Source of the DNA: a virus
IMG/VR virus record: IMGVR_UViG_3300030099_006052
Span: 1-38,392 of that record
DNA: 38,392 nucleotides
Strand: one strand, 5' to 3'
Below are positions 16,323 through 23,269 of the stretch, in pieces. Under the pieces are notes generated by a model. It was given only the letters and a program-made list of their open reading frames with translations, searched no databases and was not told where the DNA came from. The number at the start of each line of letters is the position of its first letter. Within the stretch, counting starts at the first letter, position 1. The position numbers and the translations under genes were made by a program.

Positions 16323-17404
16323 AACATTTAGATTTATTCTCAGGTATAGGTGGATTTAGTCTTGGTTTAGAGGAGGCAGGATTAGTTGATACGGTGGCTT
16401 TTTGTGATTGGGAAGCTTACTGTCAAGAAGTTTTAAGAAAACATTGGCCAGGCGTGCCAGTGTATGGAGATATAAAGGAGCTAACACATGAAAGACTCAG
16501 AGCAGATGGAATTGATTCCATCGACATCATCACAGGAGGATACCCCTGTCAGCCTTTCTCAGTCGCTGGACGACAAAAAGCTGAAAAGGATCCGAGACAT
16601 CTCTGGCCAGAGTATTTTAGGCTTGTCAAAGAACTCAGGCCAACTTGGGTCATTGGAGAAAACGTTAGTGGACACGTTAAACTCGGTCTCGACACCGTAC
16701 TCGAGAACTTGGAGAGTGAAGGTTACTCAACAAGGACGTTTAGTATTTCAGCTTCGAGCATCGGTGCCAACCATCAACGGGAAAGGATCTGGGTTATTGC
16801 CCACGCCAACGACACAGGAGATAGAACATCAAAACATCAATTTAACAAAGACAGGGAGAAGATTATCAAAGGACGGGAAGAGCAGTCACAGTTTGAACTT
16901 AGCAGATACGGTGAGGGTTTGGAGAACTCCAGATGCTCACAGTGGCCGTGGAGCTTCGAGCAAGGAAAGAATGAAGATGAAATTAGAGAAGGGTATGCCA
17001 ATCAGTCTGAACGATCAAGTGGCACATCCAAACTTGATGTGGCCGACTCCAAGGGCATCAGCAGCGATGGCAGAGGACATCAAGAATATACAGAAGCGGG
17101 GCACAGAGAGGGGCAGGTTGGAGGAGAGGGTGGCTCTAAGGTGGCCGACTCCAACAACAAACGACAGCAAGAACAACGGGGGAGCATCTCAACTACGATC
17201 AGGCAGGAGAGGTTATGGAAAGAATCTAAATGCTGTAGTAGCGCAGAGATCTCAAAATGGTGGGAGTCTGAACCCAACGTGGGTCGAGTGGCTCATGGCT
17301 TACCCAAAAGGGTGGACAGACTTAAGTGCTTAGGTAATGCAGTTGTGCCTATCATTCCATACCTGATTGGTAAAAGTATTCTAGAGACATACGACATTGA
17401 GTAA
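16316..17404 (+). CDS. DNA (cytosine-5) methyltransferase, probable AUU start (362 aa)
   Basis: Transfers a methyl group from SAM to C5 of cytosine in DNA. Motif I LDLFSGIGGFS (residues 5-15), motif IV GGYPCQPFS with catalytic C78, motif VI ENV (115-117), motif VIII NHQRERIWVIA (about 153-162) and motif X-type LGNAVVPIIP (339 onwards) are all present, so the enzyme should be active. The first conserved residues follow an ATT codon with AGGAGG 7 nt upstream; a GTG at 16247 is in frame but lies inside the primase gene and would add 23 unrelated residues. Residues about 165-310 (target-recognition part) are very polar and low in complexity, apparently because another frame of the same DNA is also coding (16488-17333). 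No cognate restriction enzyme is adjacent, so it likely protects phage DNA. It overlaps the next start by 8 nt. Confidence 0.88.
   Translation: MLKHLDLFSGIGGFSLGLEEAGLVDTVAFCDWEAYCQEVLRKHWPGVPVYGDIKELTHERLRADGIDSIDIITGGYPCQPFSVAGRQKAEKDPRHLWPEYFRLVKELRPTWVIGENVSGHVKLGLDTVLENLESEGYSTRTFSISASSIGANHQRERIWVIAHANDTGDRTSKHQFNKDREKIIKGREEQSQFELSRYGEGLENSRCSQWPWSFEQGKNEDEIREGYANQSERSSGTSKLDVADSKGISSDGRGHQEYTEAGHREGQVGGEGGSKVADSNNKRQQEQRGSISTTIRQERLWKESKCCSSAEISKWWESEPNVGRVAHGLPKRVDRLKCLGNAVVPIIPYLIGKSILETYDIE
16488..17333 (+). CDS. Out-of-frame gene nested in the methyltransferase gene, W/L-P-T-P protein (281 aa)
   Basis: A 281-codon frame lies wholly inside the methyltransferase gene, shifted by one base. 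It has its own AAAGGAG (16474-16480) exactly 7 nt before ATG. The product carries four related T-P motifs: LPTP (104-107), WRTP (145-148), WPTP (185-188) and WPTP (219-222), and ends LNPTWVEWLMAYPKGWTDLS. I recall a phage and bacterial family with S-x-T-W...Q-L-x-x-S-x-P...LLPTP...LNPxWVEWLMGxPxGWT, often next to C5 methyltransferases, and this product fits it from about residue 70. The same DNA read in the methyltransferase frame gives the equally typical GRVAHGLPKRVDRLKCLGNA, so both frames look selected. The function is unknown. Confidence 0.65.
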   Translation: MKDSEQMELIPSTSSQEDTPVSLSQSLDDKKLKRIRDISGQSILGLSKNSGQLGSLEKTLVDTLNSVSTPYSRTWRVKVTQQGRLVFQLRASVPTINGKGSGLLPTPTTQEIEHQNINLTKTGRRLSKDGKSSHSLNLADTVRVWRTPDAHSGRGASSKERMKMKLEKGMPISLNDQVAHPNLMWPTPRASAAMAEDIKNIQKRGTERGRLEERVALRWPTPTTNDSKNNGGASQLRSGRRGYGKNLNAVVAQRSQNGGSLNPTWVEWLMAYPKGWTDLSA

Positions 17405-18917
17405 TACAAACATTATCTTTGGTCCACCAGGGACAGGTAAGACGACTAGGTTATTGCGTATTGTTGAAGAGGAGTTGGAACGTGGAACACCACCCGACCG
17501 CATAGGATATTTTGCATTTACCCGCAAAGCTTCTCGTGAAGCAATTGATCGAGCCTGCACAAAATTTAATTTACAAAGAAAAGATTTTTCTAACTTTAGA
17601 ACTTTACATAGTCTTGCTTATCACTCTTTATCTTTAGATAAAACAAATGTTATGAAAGATGAGCATTACAATGAGTGCTCTGACTTGCTTCAAGTTAAAT
17701 TAAAAAACGCAGATAAAACTGTAGATAATTACGGTGCTTTCGTAGCTGAGGATATTTATATGCAGCTCATAAATTTAGCTAAAGTTACAAACGAGCCTTT
17801 AAATAAAGTGTTTCATGAATATGGTCATGTGCCTGGAGGTTGGTTGAAGTTGGATTATGTTGACAGAGCTTTGAAAAGATACAAGGAGGAAAGAAACTTA
17901 TTTGATTATACAGATATGGTCATGGAATATAATAAACAAAAGCCACAGTGTAAGTTAGAGGTGTTGATAGTTGATGAGGCTCAAGACTTGTCTTACATAC
18001 AGTGGCAGATGATAAACAACATGAAAGATCAGGTAGAAAGGGTTTATATAGCTGGAGATGATGATCAAGCCATATTCAAATGGTCAGGTGCACAGCCTGA
18101 TTTTTTAATAAAATTAGAGGGAAAGAGAGAAATACTAAATCAATCATATAGAGTGCCAATAGCAGTGCATAGAGTGGCAAATAGTTTAGTGTCAAGGATA
18201 GATAATAGGGTGCCAAAAGAATACAGGCCTAAGCCTGTGTCAGGTTTTTTGGAAAGACACATACATCGTTTTGACTCGGTAGACTTGAAACATGGATCAT
18301 GGCTCCTCCTGGCCAGGACTAATTACATCGCTGATCAGCTTGTCATGGAGTTACGGGACATGGGCATGTATTATGAGAAGTTTGATAATCCATCTGTGTC
18401 ACAAAAATTAGTAGAAGCAATACGAACTTGGGAAACTTTACAAAAAGGTGATAAGGTTTCTTTTGATCAAGTAAAGAATTTGTATTCATATTTTAAATTA
18501 GAGAAAGATGTAGCTAGAGGTCATAAAGGTTTGACAGGTGTAGATGAAAAGAAAATGTTTAATATCGCAACACTGGGCACGGAACATGGACTTAAAGTAG
18601 AACAACAAACGCCATGGCATTATGCACTAAGTTTAGTGTCAGAAACAATGAAAGTTTATGTATTGTCTTTACTGCGAAATAATGAAGAGATAGATTTTAA
18701 ACCAAGAATAAAAGTATCAACTATTCATGGTGCAAAAGGTGGTGAGGCTGACAATGTTATGTTGTTAACTGACATTACAAAAAGAGTAGAAGAAGGTTAT
18801 CTGATAAACCCAGATGACGAGAGAAGGGTATTTTACGTTGGAGCTACAAGAGCAAAACAGTCCTTGCATCTAATAGCTAGTCAAAGTAATTTAGAATTCT
18901 CAGAAATATTTAGATGA
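17397..18917 (+). CDS. UvrD/Rep-like SF1 DNA helicase (506 aa)
   Basis: Starts at TTG, overlapping the methyltransferase stop by 8 nt. Walker A FGPPGTGKTT is at residues 8-17, motif Ia AFTRKASREA follows, motif II VDEAQD is near residues 190-198, motif III AGDDDQAIFKWSGA near 220, motif IV LNQSYRVP, motif V STIHGAKGGEADNV, and motif VI VFYVGATRAKQSL near the end. D-E-A-Q-D and the F-Y-V-G-A-T-R box are typical of UvrD/Rep/PcrA. The product is shorter than UvrD (about 720 aa), with reduced accessory subdomains, as in other phage forms. It should unwind DNA 3'-5' ahead of the phage polymerase or act in recombination. It overlaps the polymerase gene by 4 nt (ATGA). Confidence 0.93.
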   Translation: MSNTNIIFGPPGTGKTTRLLRIVEEELERGTPPDRIGYFAFTRKASREAIDRACTKFNLQRKDFSNFRTLHSLAYHSLSLDKTNVMKDEHYNECSDLLQVKLKNADKTVDNYGAFVAEDIYMQLINLAKVTNEPLNKVFHEYGHVPGGWLKLDYVDRALKRYKEERNLFDYTDMVMEYNKQKPQCKLEVLIVDEAQDLSYIQWQMINNMKDQVERVYIAGDDDQAIFKWSGAQPDFLIKLEGKREILNQSYRVPIAVHRVANSLVSRIDNRVPKEYRPKPVSGFLERHIHRFDSVDLKHGSWLLLARTNYIADQLVMELRDMGMYYEKFDNPSVSQKLVEAIRTWETLQKGDKVSFDQVKNLYSYFKLEKDVARGHKGLTGVDEKKMFNIATLGTEHGLKVEQQTPWHYALSLVSETMKVYVLSLLRNNEEIDFKPRIKVSTIHGAKGGEADNVMLLTDITKRVEEGYLINPDDERRVFYVGATRAKQSLHLIASQSNLEFSEIFR

Positions 18918-20830
18918 ATGAATTCAATTGGATACTACCAGAATACAAAGAAGAAAGGATTGAAGCTTACATGAGCAACCAAATACCAATGTTTCAACCA
19001 CCAAGTGAATGGTTGCCACCTGAGAGCATTCCTAATTTGAGTGATGCAAAAGAAATAGCAGTAGATTTAGAAACAAGAGATGAAAAAATAAAAGAGTTAG
19101 GACCTGGTTGGGCTACTGGAGAAGGAGACGTTATTGGTGTAGCTGTGGCTGTAGAGGGTTGGAAAGGTTACTTTCCTTTGAAACATCCTGGTGGTGGTAA
19201 CTTTGATGAGAAAATATTTTATAGAAATTTTAAAAAATTAATGGCTTTGCCAAACCGTAAAATTTTTCATAACGCAATGTATGATGTGGGTTGGCTAAAA
19301 CAAAAAGATATTCAAGTGAATGGTAATTATATTGATACAATGATTGCAGCTCAAATTATTGATGAGAATCGTATGGGTTACTCTCTCAATGCTGTTGCTA
19401 AAGATTACCTGGGTGAAAAAAAGAATGAAAATTTATTATATGAAGCTGCGAAAGAGTGGGGCGTTGATCCAAAAGGTGAGATGTTTAAGCTCCCCGCTCA
19501 GTTCGTGGGACCTTATGCAGAACAAGACGCTGACCTGACTTTACGTTTGTGGCATCGTTTAGAATCAGAAATATATAAACAAGATCTAGTTTCCGTCTTT
19601 TCTCTTGAAACCAATATACTTCCTGCGTTGATAGAGATGAAGTGGAGAGGCGTACGGGTTAACACCAGTCGTGCTACTCAAATTAAAGAGAATCTTTTGG
19701 AAGAAGAGAATGCCCTCCTTACAAAAATAAAATCTATTTCAGGAGTTTCTGTTGATGTTTGGGCAGCACGATCCGTCGCCAAAGCCTTTGATGCTATGGA
19801 CATACCTTACAATAGAACTCAAAAAGCAAAAGAGCCTAAGTTTGATAAAAATTTTTTAGCGACTCACAATAGTGATCTTGCAAAGCTTGTGGTTCAGGCT
19901 CGTGAAATAAATAAGGCCAGGACTACATTCATTGACACAATTATGAAACATCAAAAGAAAGGTCGTATACATGCAGAGATACATCAAATGAAGTCTGATG
20001 TGGGTGGCACAGTAACTGGTAGATTTTCTATGAGCAATCCTAATTTACAACAGATACCTGCTCGTAATGAAAAGATAGGTCCTATGATTAGAAGTTTGTT
20101 TATACCTGAGGAGGGAGCAAAGTGGGGTTGTTTTGATTACAATCAACAAGAGCCCAGACTTGTGGCTCACTATGCTGCTATAACCAGGAATGGCCTGGAG
20201 GGTGCTGACAAAGTCATTGATGGATATAACAGTGACCTGGACTTTCATGGCACTGTGGCTGAGATGGCTAACATTGATCGTAAGATTGCAAAGACAATTA
20301 ACTTGGGACTATTTTATGGTATGGGTAAGGGTAAATTAAAAAGTCAATTGGGATTAAATGATGAGCAGGCTGATGAGTTATTTAAAACCTATCACAGCAG
20401 AGTTCCTTTTGTAAAACAACTCACGGATCAAGCATCAAAGTCTGCACAAGAAAATGGTTTTGTTAGAACTTTACTTGGACGTAAATGTCGTTTTGATTTG
20501 TGGGAGCCAAACAGTTTCGGTATACACAAACCGTTGAACAGGGACCAGGCAACAAAGGAACATGGAAAAAATATTAGACGAGCGTTTACATACAAAGCAC
20601 TAAACAGATTAATACAAGGTAGTGCAGCTGACATGACAAAGAAAGCAATTTTAGATTTATATAAAGAAGGGATAGTCCCACACATACAAGTTCATGATGA
20701 ATTAGATTGTTCTTTTGACTCTGAGATTCAAGCAAGGAAGATTGAGAAGGTTATGGTTGAATGTGTCGATTTAAAAGTCCCAGTAAAGGTGGATTGTGAA
20801 ATTGGCGATAATTGGGGAGAAATCGAGTAA
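18914..20830 (+). CDS. polA: Family A DNA polymerase with 3'-5' exonuclease, Leu762 type (638 aa)
   Basis: The replicative polymerase of the phage. The proofreading domain has ExoI VDLET (D51, E53), ExoII HNAMYD (D124) and ExoIII YAEQD (Y201, D205). The polymerase domain has motif A CFDYNQQEPR (D408), motif B R456...K460-TINLGLFYG and motif C VHDE (H594, D595, E596). The 5'-3' exonuclease domain of bacterial Pol I is absent, as usual in phages. Aligning R456 and K460 with R754 and K758 of E. coli Pol I puts L464 at Phe762. Leu762 enzymes are common in marine virus surveys and have been linked to slower, more faithful synthesis and possibly temperate or less virulent lifestyles. Starts in an ATGA overlap with the helicase and is the last gene of the operon. 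Confidence 0.95.
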   Translation: MNEFNWILPEYKEERIEAYMSNQIPMFQPPSEWLPPESIPNLSDAKEIAVDLETRDEKIKELGPGWATGEGDVIGVAVAVEGWKGYFPLKHPGGGNFDEKIFYRNFKKLMALPNRKIFHNAMYDVGWLKQKDIQVNGNYIDTMIAAQIIDENRMGYSLNAVAKDYLGEKKNENLLYEAAKEWGVDPKGEMFKLPAQFVGPYAEQDADLTLRLWHRLESEIYKQDLVSVFSLETNILPALIEMKWRGVRVNTSRATQIKENLLEEENALLTKIKSISGVSVDVWAARSVAKAFDAMDIPYNRTQKAKEPKFDKNFLATHNSDLAKLVVQAREINKARTTFIDTIMKHQKKGRIHAEIHQMKSDVGGTVTGRFSMSNPNLQQIPARNEKIGPMIRSLFIPEEGAKWGCFDYNQQEPRLVAHYAAITRNGLEGADKVIDGYNSDLDFHGTVAEMANIDRKIAKTINLGLFYGMGKGKLKSQLGLNDEQADELFKTYHSRVPFVKQLTDQASKSAQENGFVRTLLGRKCRFDLWEPNSFGIHKPLNRDQATKEHGKNIRRAFTYKALNRLIQGSAADMTKKAILDLYKEGIVPHIQVHDELDCSFDSEIQARKIEKVMVECVDLKVPVKVDCEIGDNWGEIE

Positions 20831-20924
20831 ATTAAATCGGTTTTAAGGACCGTACAGGGGTGTTTTAGATGTGCTCGTGTATGATTGCCTTCGGAAAAAA
20901 ATTAAGAAAATAACTAATTAGGAC

Positions 20925-20954
20925 TTGTAATTACATTATGAGATAATATATAAT
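20925..20954 (+). promoter_or_regulatory. Candidate sigma70-type promoter after the polymerase gene
   Basis: TTGTAA (20925-20930), 18-nt spacer, TATAAT (20949-20954), within a very AT-rich gap and 33 nt before the first micropeptide start. It would begin a new operon of small genes. Confidence 0.45.
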
Positions 20955-20987
20955 TAATTATAAACAGAAAGTAGAAAGGAGATCGAC

Positions 20988-21065
20988 ATGGAATATACAA
21001 TACCAAGTTGGATCGAATTAATATTAATACAGAACGAAGAAATGGAGAGTGAATGCTCAGAGTAA
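20988..21065 (+). CDS. Micropeptide, 25 aa
   Basis: A 25-codon frame (MEYTIPSWIELILIQNEEME, then SECSE) with a perfect AAAGGAG (20975-20981) 6 nt before ATG. The strong ribosome site, a candidate promoter upstream and a 13-nt overlap with the next micropeptide support translation. It may be a leader peptide that sets translation of the following genes, or a functional small peptide; nothing in the sequence decides between these. Confidence 0.45.
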   Translation: MEYTIPSWIELILIQNEEMESECSE

Positions 21066-21118
21066 TAATCGGTTGTTGCATTGCTATTGCCATCTTCGTA
21101 TGGATGGGATGGTTGTAA
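21053..21118 (+). CDS. Membrane micropeptide, 21 aa
   Basis: Starts inside the previous micropeptide gene and ends in TAA overlapping the next ATG (TAATG). The product is a single hydrophobic span: MLRVIIGCCIAIAIFVWMGW plus Leu, with one Arg near the N-terminus. This looks like a membrane-inserted micropeptide. Overlap with both neighbours suggests coupling. The function is unknown, and a pure coupling role cannot be excluded. Confidence 0.45.
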   Translation: MLRVIIGCCIAIAIFVWMGWL

Positions 21119-21279
21119 TGACAGACACGGGTAAATACAAATCGGTAGCGGTTAAGAAACCAAGCTACCAAAAACTCAAAAGCATGGCTGAACAAGATTA
21201 TAGATCTGTTGCTAGCTTTATAGAGTTCTTAGTTGACAAGGAAGCTGAAGAAAGGAGAAAGTCAAATGCCAACAAGTAA
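21118..21279 (+). CDS. Small ribbon-helix-helix-like protein (53 aa)
   Basis: I take ATG 21118, which overlaps the micropeptide stop as TAATG; a GTG at 21049 is in frame but would add 23 residues that merely re-read the micropeptides. The product YKSVAVKKPSYQKLKSMAEQ, then DYRSVASFIEFLVDKEAEER, has a short beta strand followed by two helices, the layout of Arc/CopG-type DNA-binding proteins, which act as dimers or tetramers. It could be an early repressor of phage or host promoters. The 3' end overlaps the next gene by 14 nt. RHH assignment is from pattern alone. Confidence 0.6.
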   Translation: MTDTGKYKSVAVKKPSYQKLKSMAEQDYRSVASFIEFLVDKEAEERRKSNANK

Positions 21280-21898
21280 AAAGAAAGAGCCAGAGAATAT
21301 TCAAGTACCTGGAATAAAACTACAAGACTGCGTAATTACAGTGAAGGGGAGTTCACCTTTAATTTGTAACAAGTGGTCAGAAAAAGCAAAACAAGAAATC
21401 AGAGATAAGCAGATGAAAATAGCTAAAGCCGCAGGTAGAGAAGCGAAGGATCCTGAAAAGTGTTTCAACGATTCTTTATACAAGATGCCTGACGGTTCAG
21501 GTTATGGTTTTCCTGCAATTGCATTCAAGGCAGCTGCGGTTAACGCTTGCTCTCACATTGAGGGTTTAACAAAAGTCTCTGCACGTGGATCATTTCACAT
21601 ACCTTGTGATCTTATTCCTATCAAGGGTAAGCCAATCATGAGAGAGGATATGGTTCGTGTAGGTATGGGCGCTGCTGATCTTAGATACAGAGGTGAGTTT
21701 ACAGATTGGGAAGCTAGCATTCCTGTTAAGTATAACTCTAACGCTTGGTCAATTGAACAGTTGATCAACGTATTTAACGTTGCTGGATTTGCATCCGGTG
21801 TTGGTGAGTGGAGACCACAGAAGAATGGTAACTTCGGTATGTTCTCAGTCACTGAGGTTCAAAAGATGGAGTATGATAAGGAGGTAAAAATTGCCTAG
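21266..21898 (+). CDS. Conserved phage protein of unknown function (210 aa)
   Basis: Starts at ATG 21266 with AAAGGAG 8 nt upstream, preferred over a TTG 33 nt earlier. The sequence contains VKGSSPLICNKWSEKAKQE, a Lys-rich helix, SGYGFPAIAFKAAAVNACSH, MREDMVRVGMGAADLRYRGE, and near the end GFASGVGEWRPQKNGNFGMF. I recognise this combination from many dsDNA phages, where it lies near recombination or replication genes, but no function is established that I know of. The conserved G-V-G-E-W-R-P loop near the C-terminus suggests a nucleic acid- or nucleotide-binding role (inference). It overlaps the next gene by 8 nt. Confidence 0.7.
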   Translation: MPTSKKKEPENIQVPGIKLQDCVITVKGSSPLICNKWSEKAKQEIRDKQMKIAKAAGREAKDPEKCFNDSLYKMPDGSGYGFPAIAFKAAAVNACSHIEGLTKVSARGSFHIPCDLIPIKGKPIMREDMVRVGMGAADLRYRGEFTDWEASIPVKYNSNAWSIEQLINVFNVAGFASGVGEWRPQKNGNFGMFSVTEVQKMEYDKEVKIA

Positions 21899-22400
21899 AG
21901 TAAAAGTAGTAAGTGATAAAGAGTACGTTTGGAGAGAAGGTACAAGATATTCAGTGGAGGCACAGGTTGCTGGAGAGCATCTTGAGTCTTTGGAATACAA
22001 GCACGGGGCTCTCACCCCAGACCTGGTTGTGCGGGAGGCTAGAAAGAAGAGTTCACCTCTGCACCCATGCTTTACGTGGGACGATACAAAAGCAGCTGAG
22101 AGCTATCGAAAGTTTGAGGCCAGGAAACTAACGGGATCAGTCCTCGTCGTGACTCAGCAAACAACTGAACCTGTTCGTGCTTTTCATAGTGTTCCTATAA
22201 CCATAACGTCTGACGATGAGCAGGCTCGAGGTTATGTTTCACTGGACGTGGCGATCGCAGACGAAAGTCATAGAAACCATTTGTTGCAACAAGCGTTTCG
22301 TGATTTAGCTACCTGGAGAAGTAAATATGCGGAGTTGAAAGAACTTCATAGTATTTTTTCCCAGGCAGATCGCCTTGTAGAGAAATATTCTATTAGATAA
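21891..22400 (+). CDS. Conserved phage protein of unknown function (169 aa)
   Basis: TTG start overlapping the previous stop by 8 nt, with AAGGAGG 4-5 nt upstream. The product contains ALTPDLVVREARKKSSPLHP, CFTWDDTKAAESYRKFEARK, EPVRAFHSVP and a C-terminal helix (RDLATWRSKYAELKELHSIF). The L-T-P-x-x-V-V...S-P-L-H-x-x-F-x-W-D-D order is familiar from many phages of Gram-negative hosts, always paired with a partner like the gene upstream; the function is unknown. The WDD motif and helical tail suggest a DNA-binding or replication accessory role. The gene ends just before a region able to form nested stem-loops. Confidence 0.7.
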   Translation: MPRVKVVSDKEYVWREGTRYSVEAQVAGEHLESLEYKHGALTPDLVVREARKKSSPLHPCFTWDDTKAAESYRKFEARKLTGSVLVVTQQTTEPVRAFHSVPITITSDDEQARGYVSLDVAIADESHRNHLLQQAFRDLATWRSKYAELKELHSIFSQADRLVEKYSIR

Positions 22401-22405
22401 TAGAA

Positions 22406-22468
22406 TGATTGGTGCTAACCTATACGGCGGTTAGTTAAATGTTTCTTTCAATGTTAAACAGCCAATCA
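22406..22468 (+). other. Nested inverted repeats in the gap before a 33-aa gene
   Basis: TGATTGG (22406-22412) pairs with CCAATCA (22462-22468), and inside it CTAACC (22415-22420) pairs with GGTTAG (22429-22434) over an 8-nt loop. No U-tract follows, so it is more likely a structured leader, operator or processing site than a terminator. Confidence 0.5.
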
Positions 22469-22489
22469 ATACTTAGAAAGGAAAGAAAG

Positions 22490-22591
22490 ATGGAATATAA
22501 TTATGATCACATAATTAAAATTTTATTAACTAAAGCAGGATGGATAAGGGTTCCTTTATACCTTCCAAGAGAGGAGAAAGATGGTAAGTAA
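22490..22591 (+). CDS. Small protein, 33 aa
   Basis: ATG with GAAAGGAAAG upstream; 33 codons giving MEYNYDHIIKILLTKAGWIR and a short tail. It overlaps the next gene by 11 nt, so the two are probably coupled. A Y-D-H-I start and an amphipathic middle are visible; no family is recognised. It may act as a leader peptide for the 77-aa gene. Confidence 0.45.
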   Translation: MEYNYDHIIKILLTKAGWIRVPLYLPREEKDGK

Positions 22592-22814
22592 AGTAGGATG
22601 GTCGATGGAAGAAGAAATACAAGAGTACAGAGAGTTGTACGAAAAAGTAGAAGAGGCTGTGATACTATTAAAAGCAGCTCAAGAGTTAAAAGCTTTTCTT
22701 TATCTTGATCCTCTACAACAAGAACATTTTAAGGTTACAATTCATGATCTTGAAAGTTTCTTGTCTGTGATAGATGAAGCTTCGACTGTTGAGATTGACC
22801 AGTCGCCCGTTTAG
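22581..22814 (+). CDS. Small helical protein (77 aa)
   Basis: ATG with GAGGAG 5 nt upstream. The product is almost entirely helical and acidic (EEEIQEYRELYEKVEEAVIL, then LKAAQELKAFLYLDPLQQEH), compatible with a coiled-coil dimer. No membrane span and no metal site. Its stop codon lies exactly where the G-rich period-5 tract begins, so its transcript must run into that tract unless processed. It is not a TRAP-type protein, which is beta-rich. The function is unknown. Confidence 0.55.
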   Translation: MVSKVGWSMEEEIQEYRELYEKVEEAVILLKAAQELKAFLYLDPLQQEHFKVTIHDLESFLSVIDEASTVEIDQSPV

Positions 22815-23269
22815 GCAGGAGAGGTGGGGCTGGGTACGTTGTGATGAGGTAGTTTACGGCAGGAGTGGTGAGGTCGGGTACGTTCTGGTGGTAGCAAGGT
22901 GTGTTGTGGCAGGCGAGGTTAGGTGAGTTACGTTGAGGTGAGCTTAGTTCAGGAGCGGTGTTTACATGGCAGGTGTGGCGAGTTGTGTCTCGGTGGGTTA
23001 CGATTGCGGACAGGTTGAGTCAGTTCGGGGTATGGTGTTGTGAGGCGTGGATTGGTGAGGCAGGTATGGAAAGCAGTGGTAAGTCCAGTCGTGGTTTGGA
23101 CCGGCATCTTACGGCAGGCGGGGCGAGGTCGGGTTAGTTGCGGAGGGGTAGGTCACGGCAGGCGTGGTAAGTTTGAGCGAGGTATGGTCGGTCTTGTTGC
23201 GGCAGGTGGGGTGAGGCGCTGTCAGGTGAGGAATGGTGTAGGTATGGCGAGGCTGGAAAGGAGTTTTGA
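22814..23269 (+). repeat. G-rich, strand-asymmetric period-5 repeat tract
   Basis: About 455 nt without a convincing gene. The + strand is rich in G and T and poor in C and A, unlike the AT-rich surroundings. Read in fives it gives runs of N-N-G-(G/T)-(T/C), e.g. CAGGC GTGGT AAGTT TGAGC and CAGGT GTGGC GAGTT GTGTC. The third base is mostly G over most of the tract, with occasional 1-nt register shifts. A larger unit begins with GGCAGG, found at 22814, 22858, 22908, 22968, 23059, 23113, 23157 and 23201 (steps 44, 50, 60, 91, 54, 44, 44). Period 5 is incompatible with codon structure, so frames such as 23040-23285 are by-products. The tract lies between two small + strand genes, so it is probably transcribed. 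Confidence 0.85.

Noticed and set aside
20869-20913. 14-codon frame after the polymerase gene with AGGGG upstream
   Set aside because: Too short and compositionally unremarkable; no overlap or coupling to neighbours.
22581-22814. TRAP-like RNA-binding protein next to the period-5 tract
   Set aside because: Size fits (77 aa) but the product is helical and acidic, whereas TRAP is a beta-sandwich. No match to TRAP residues.
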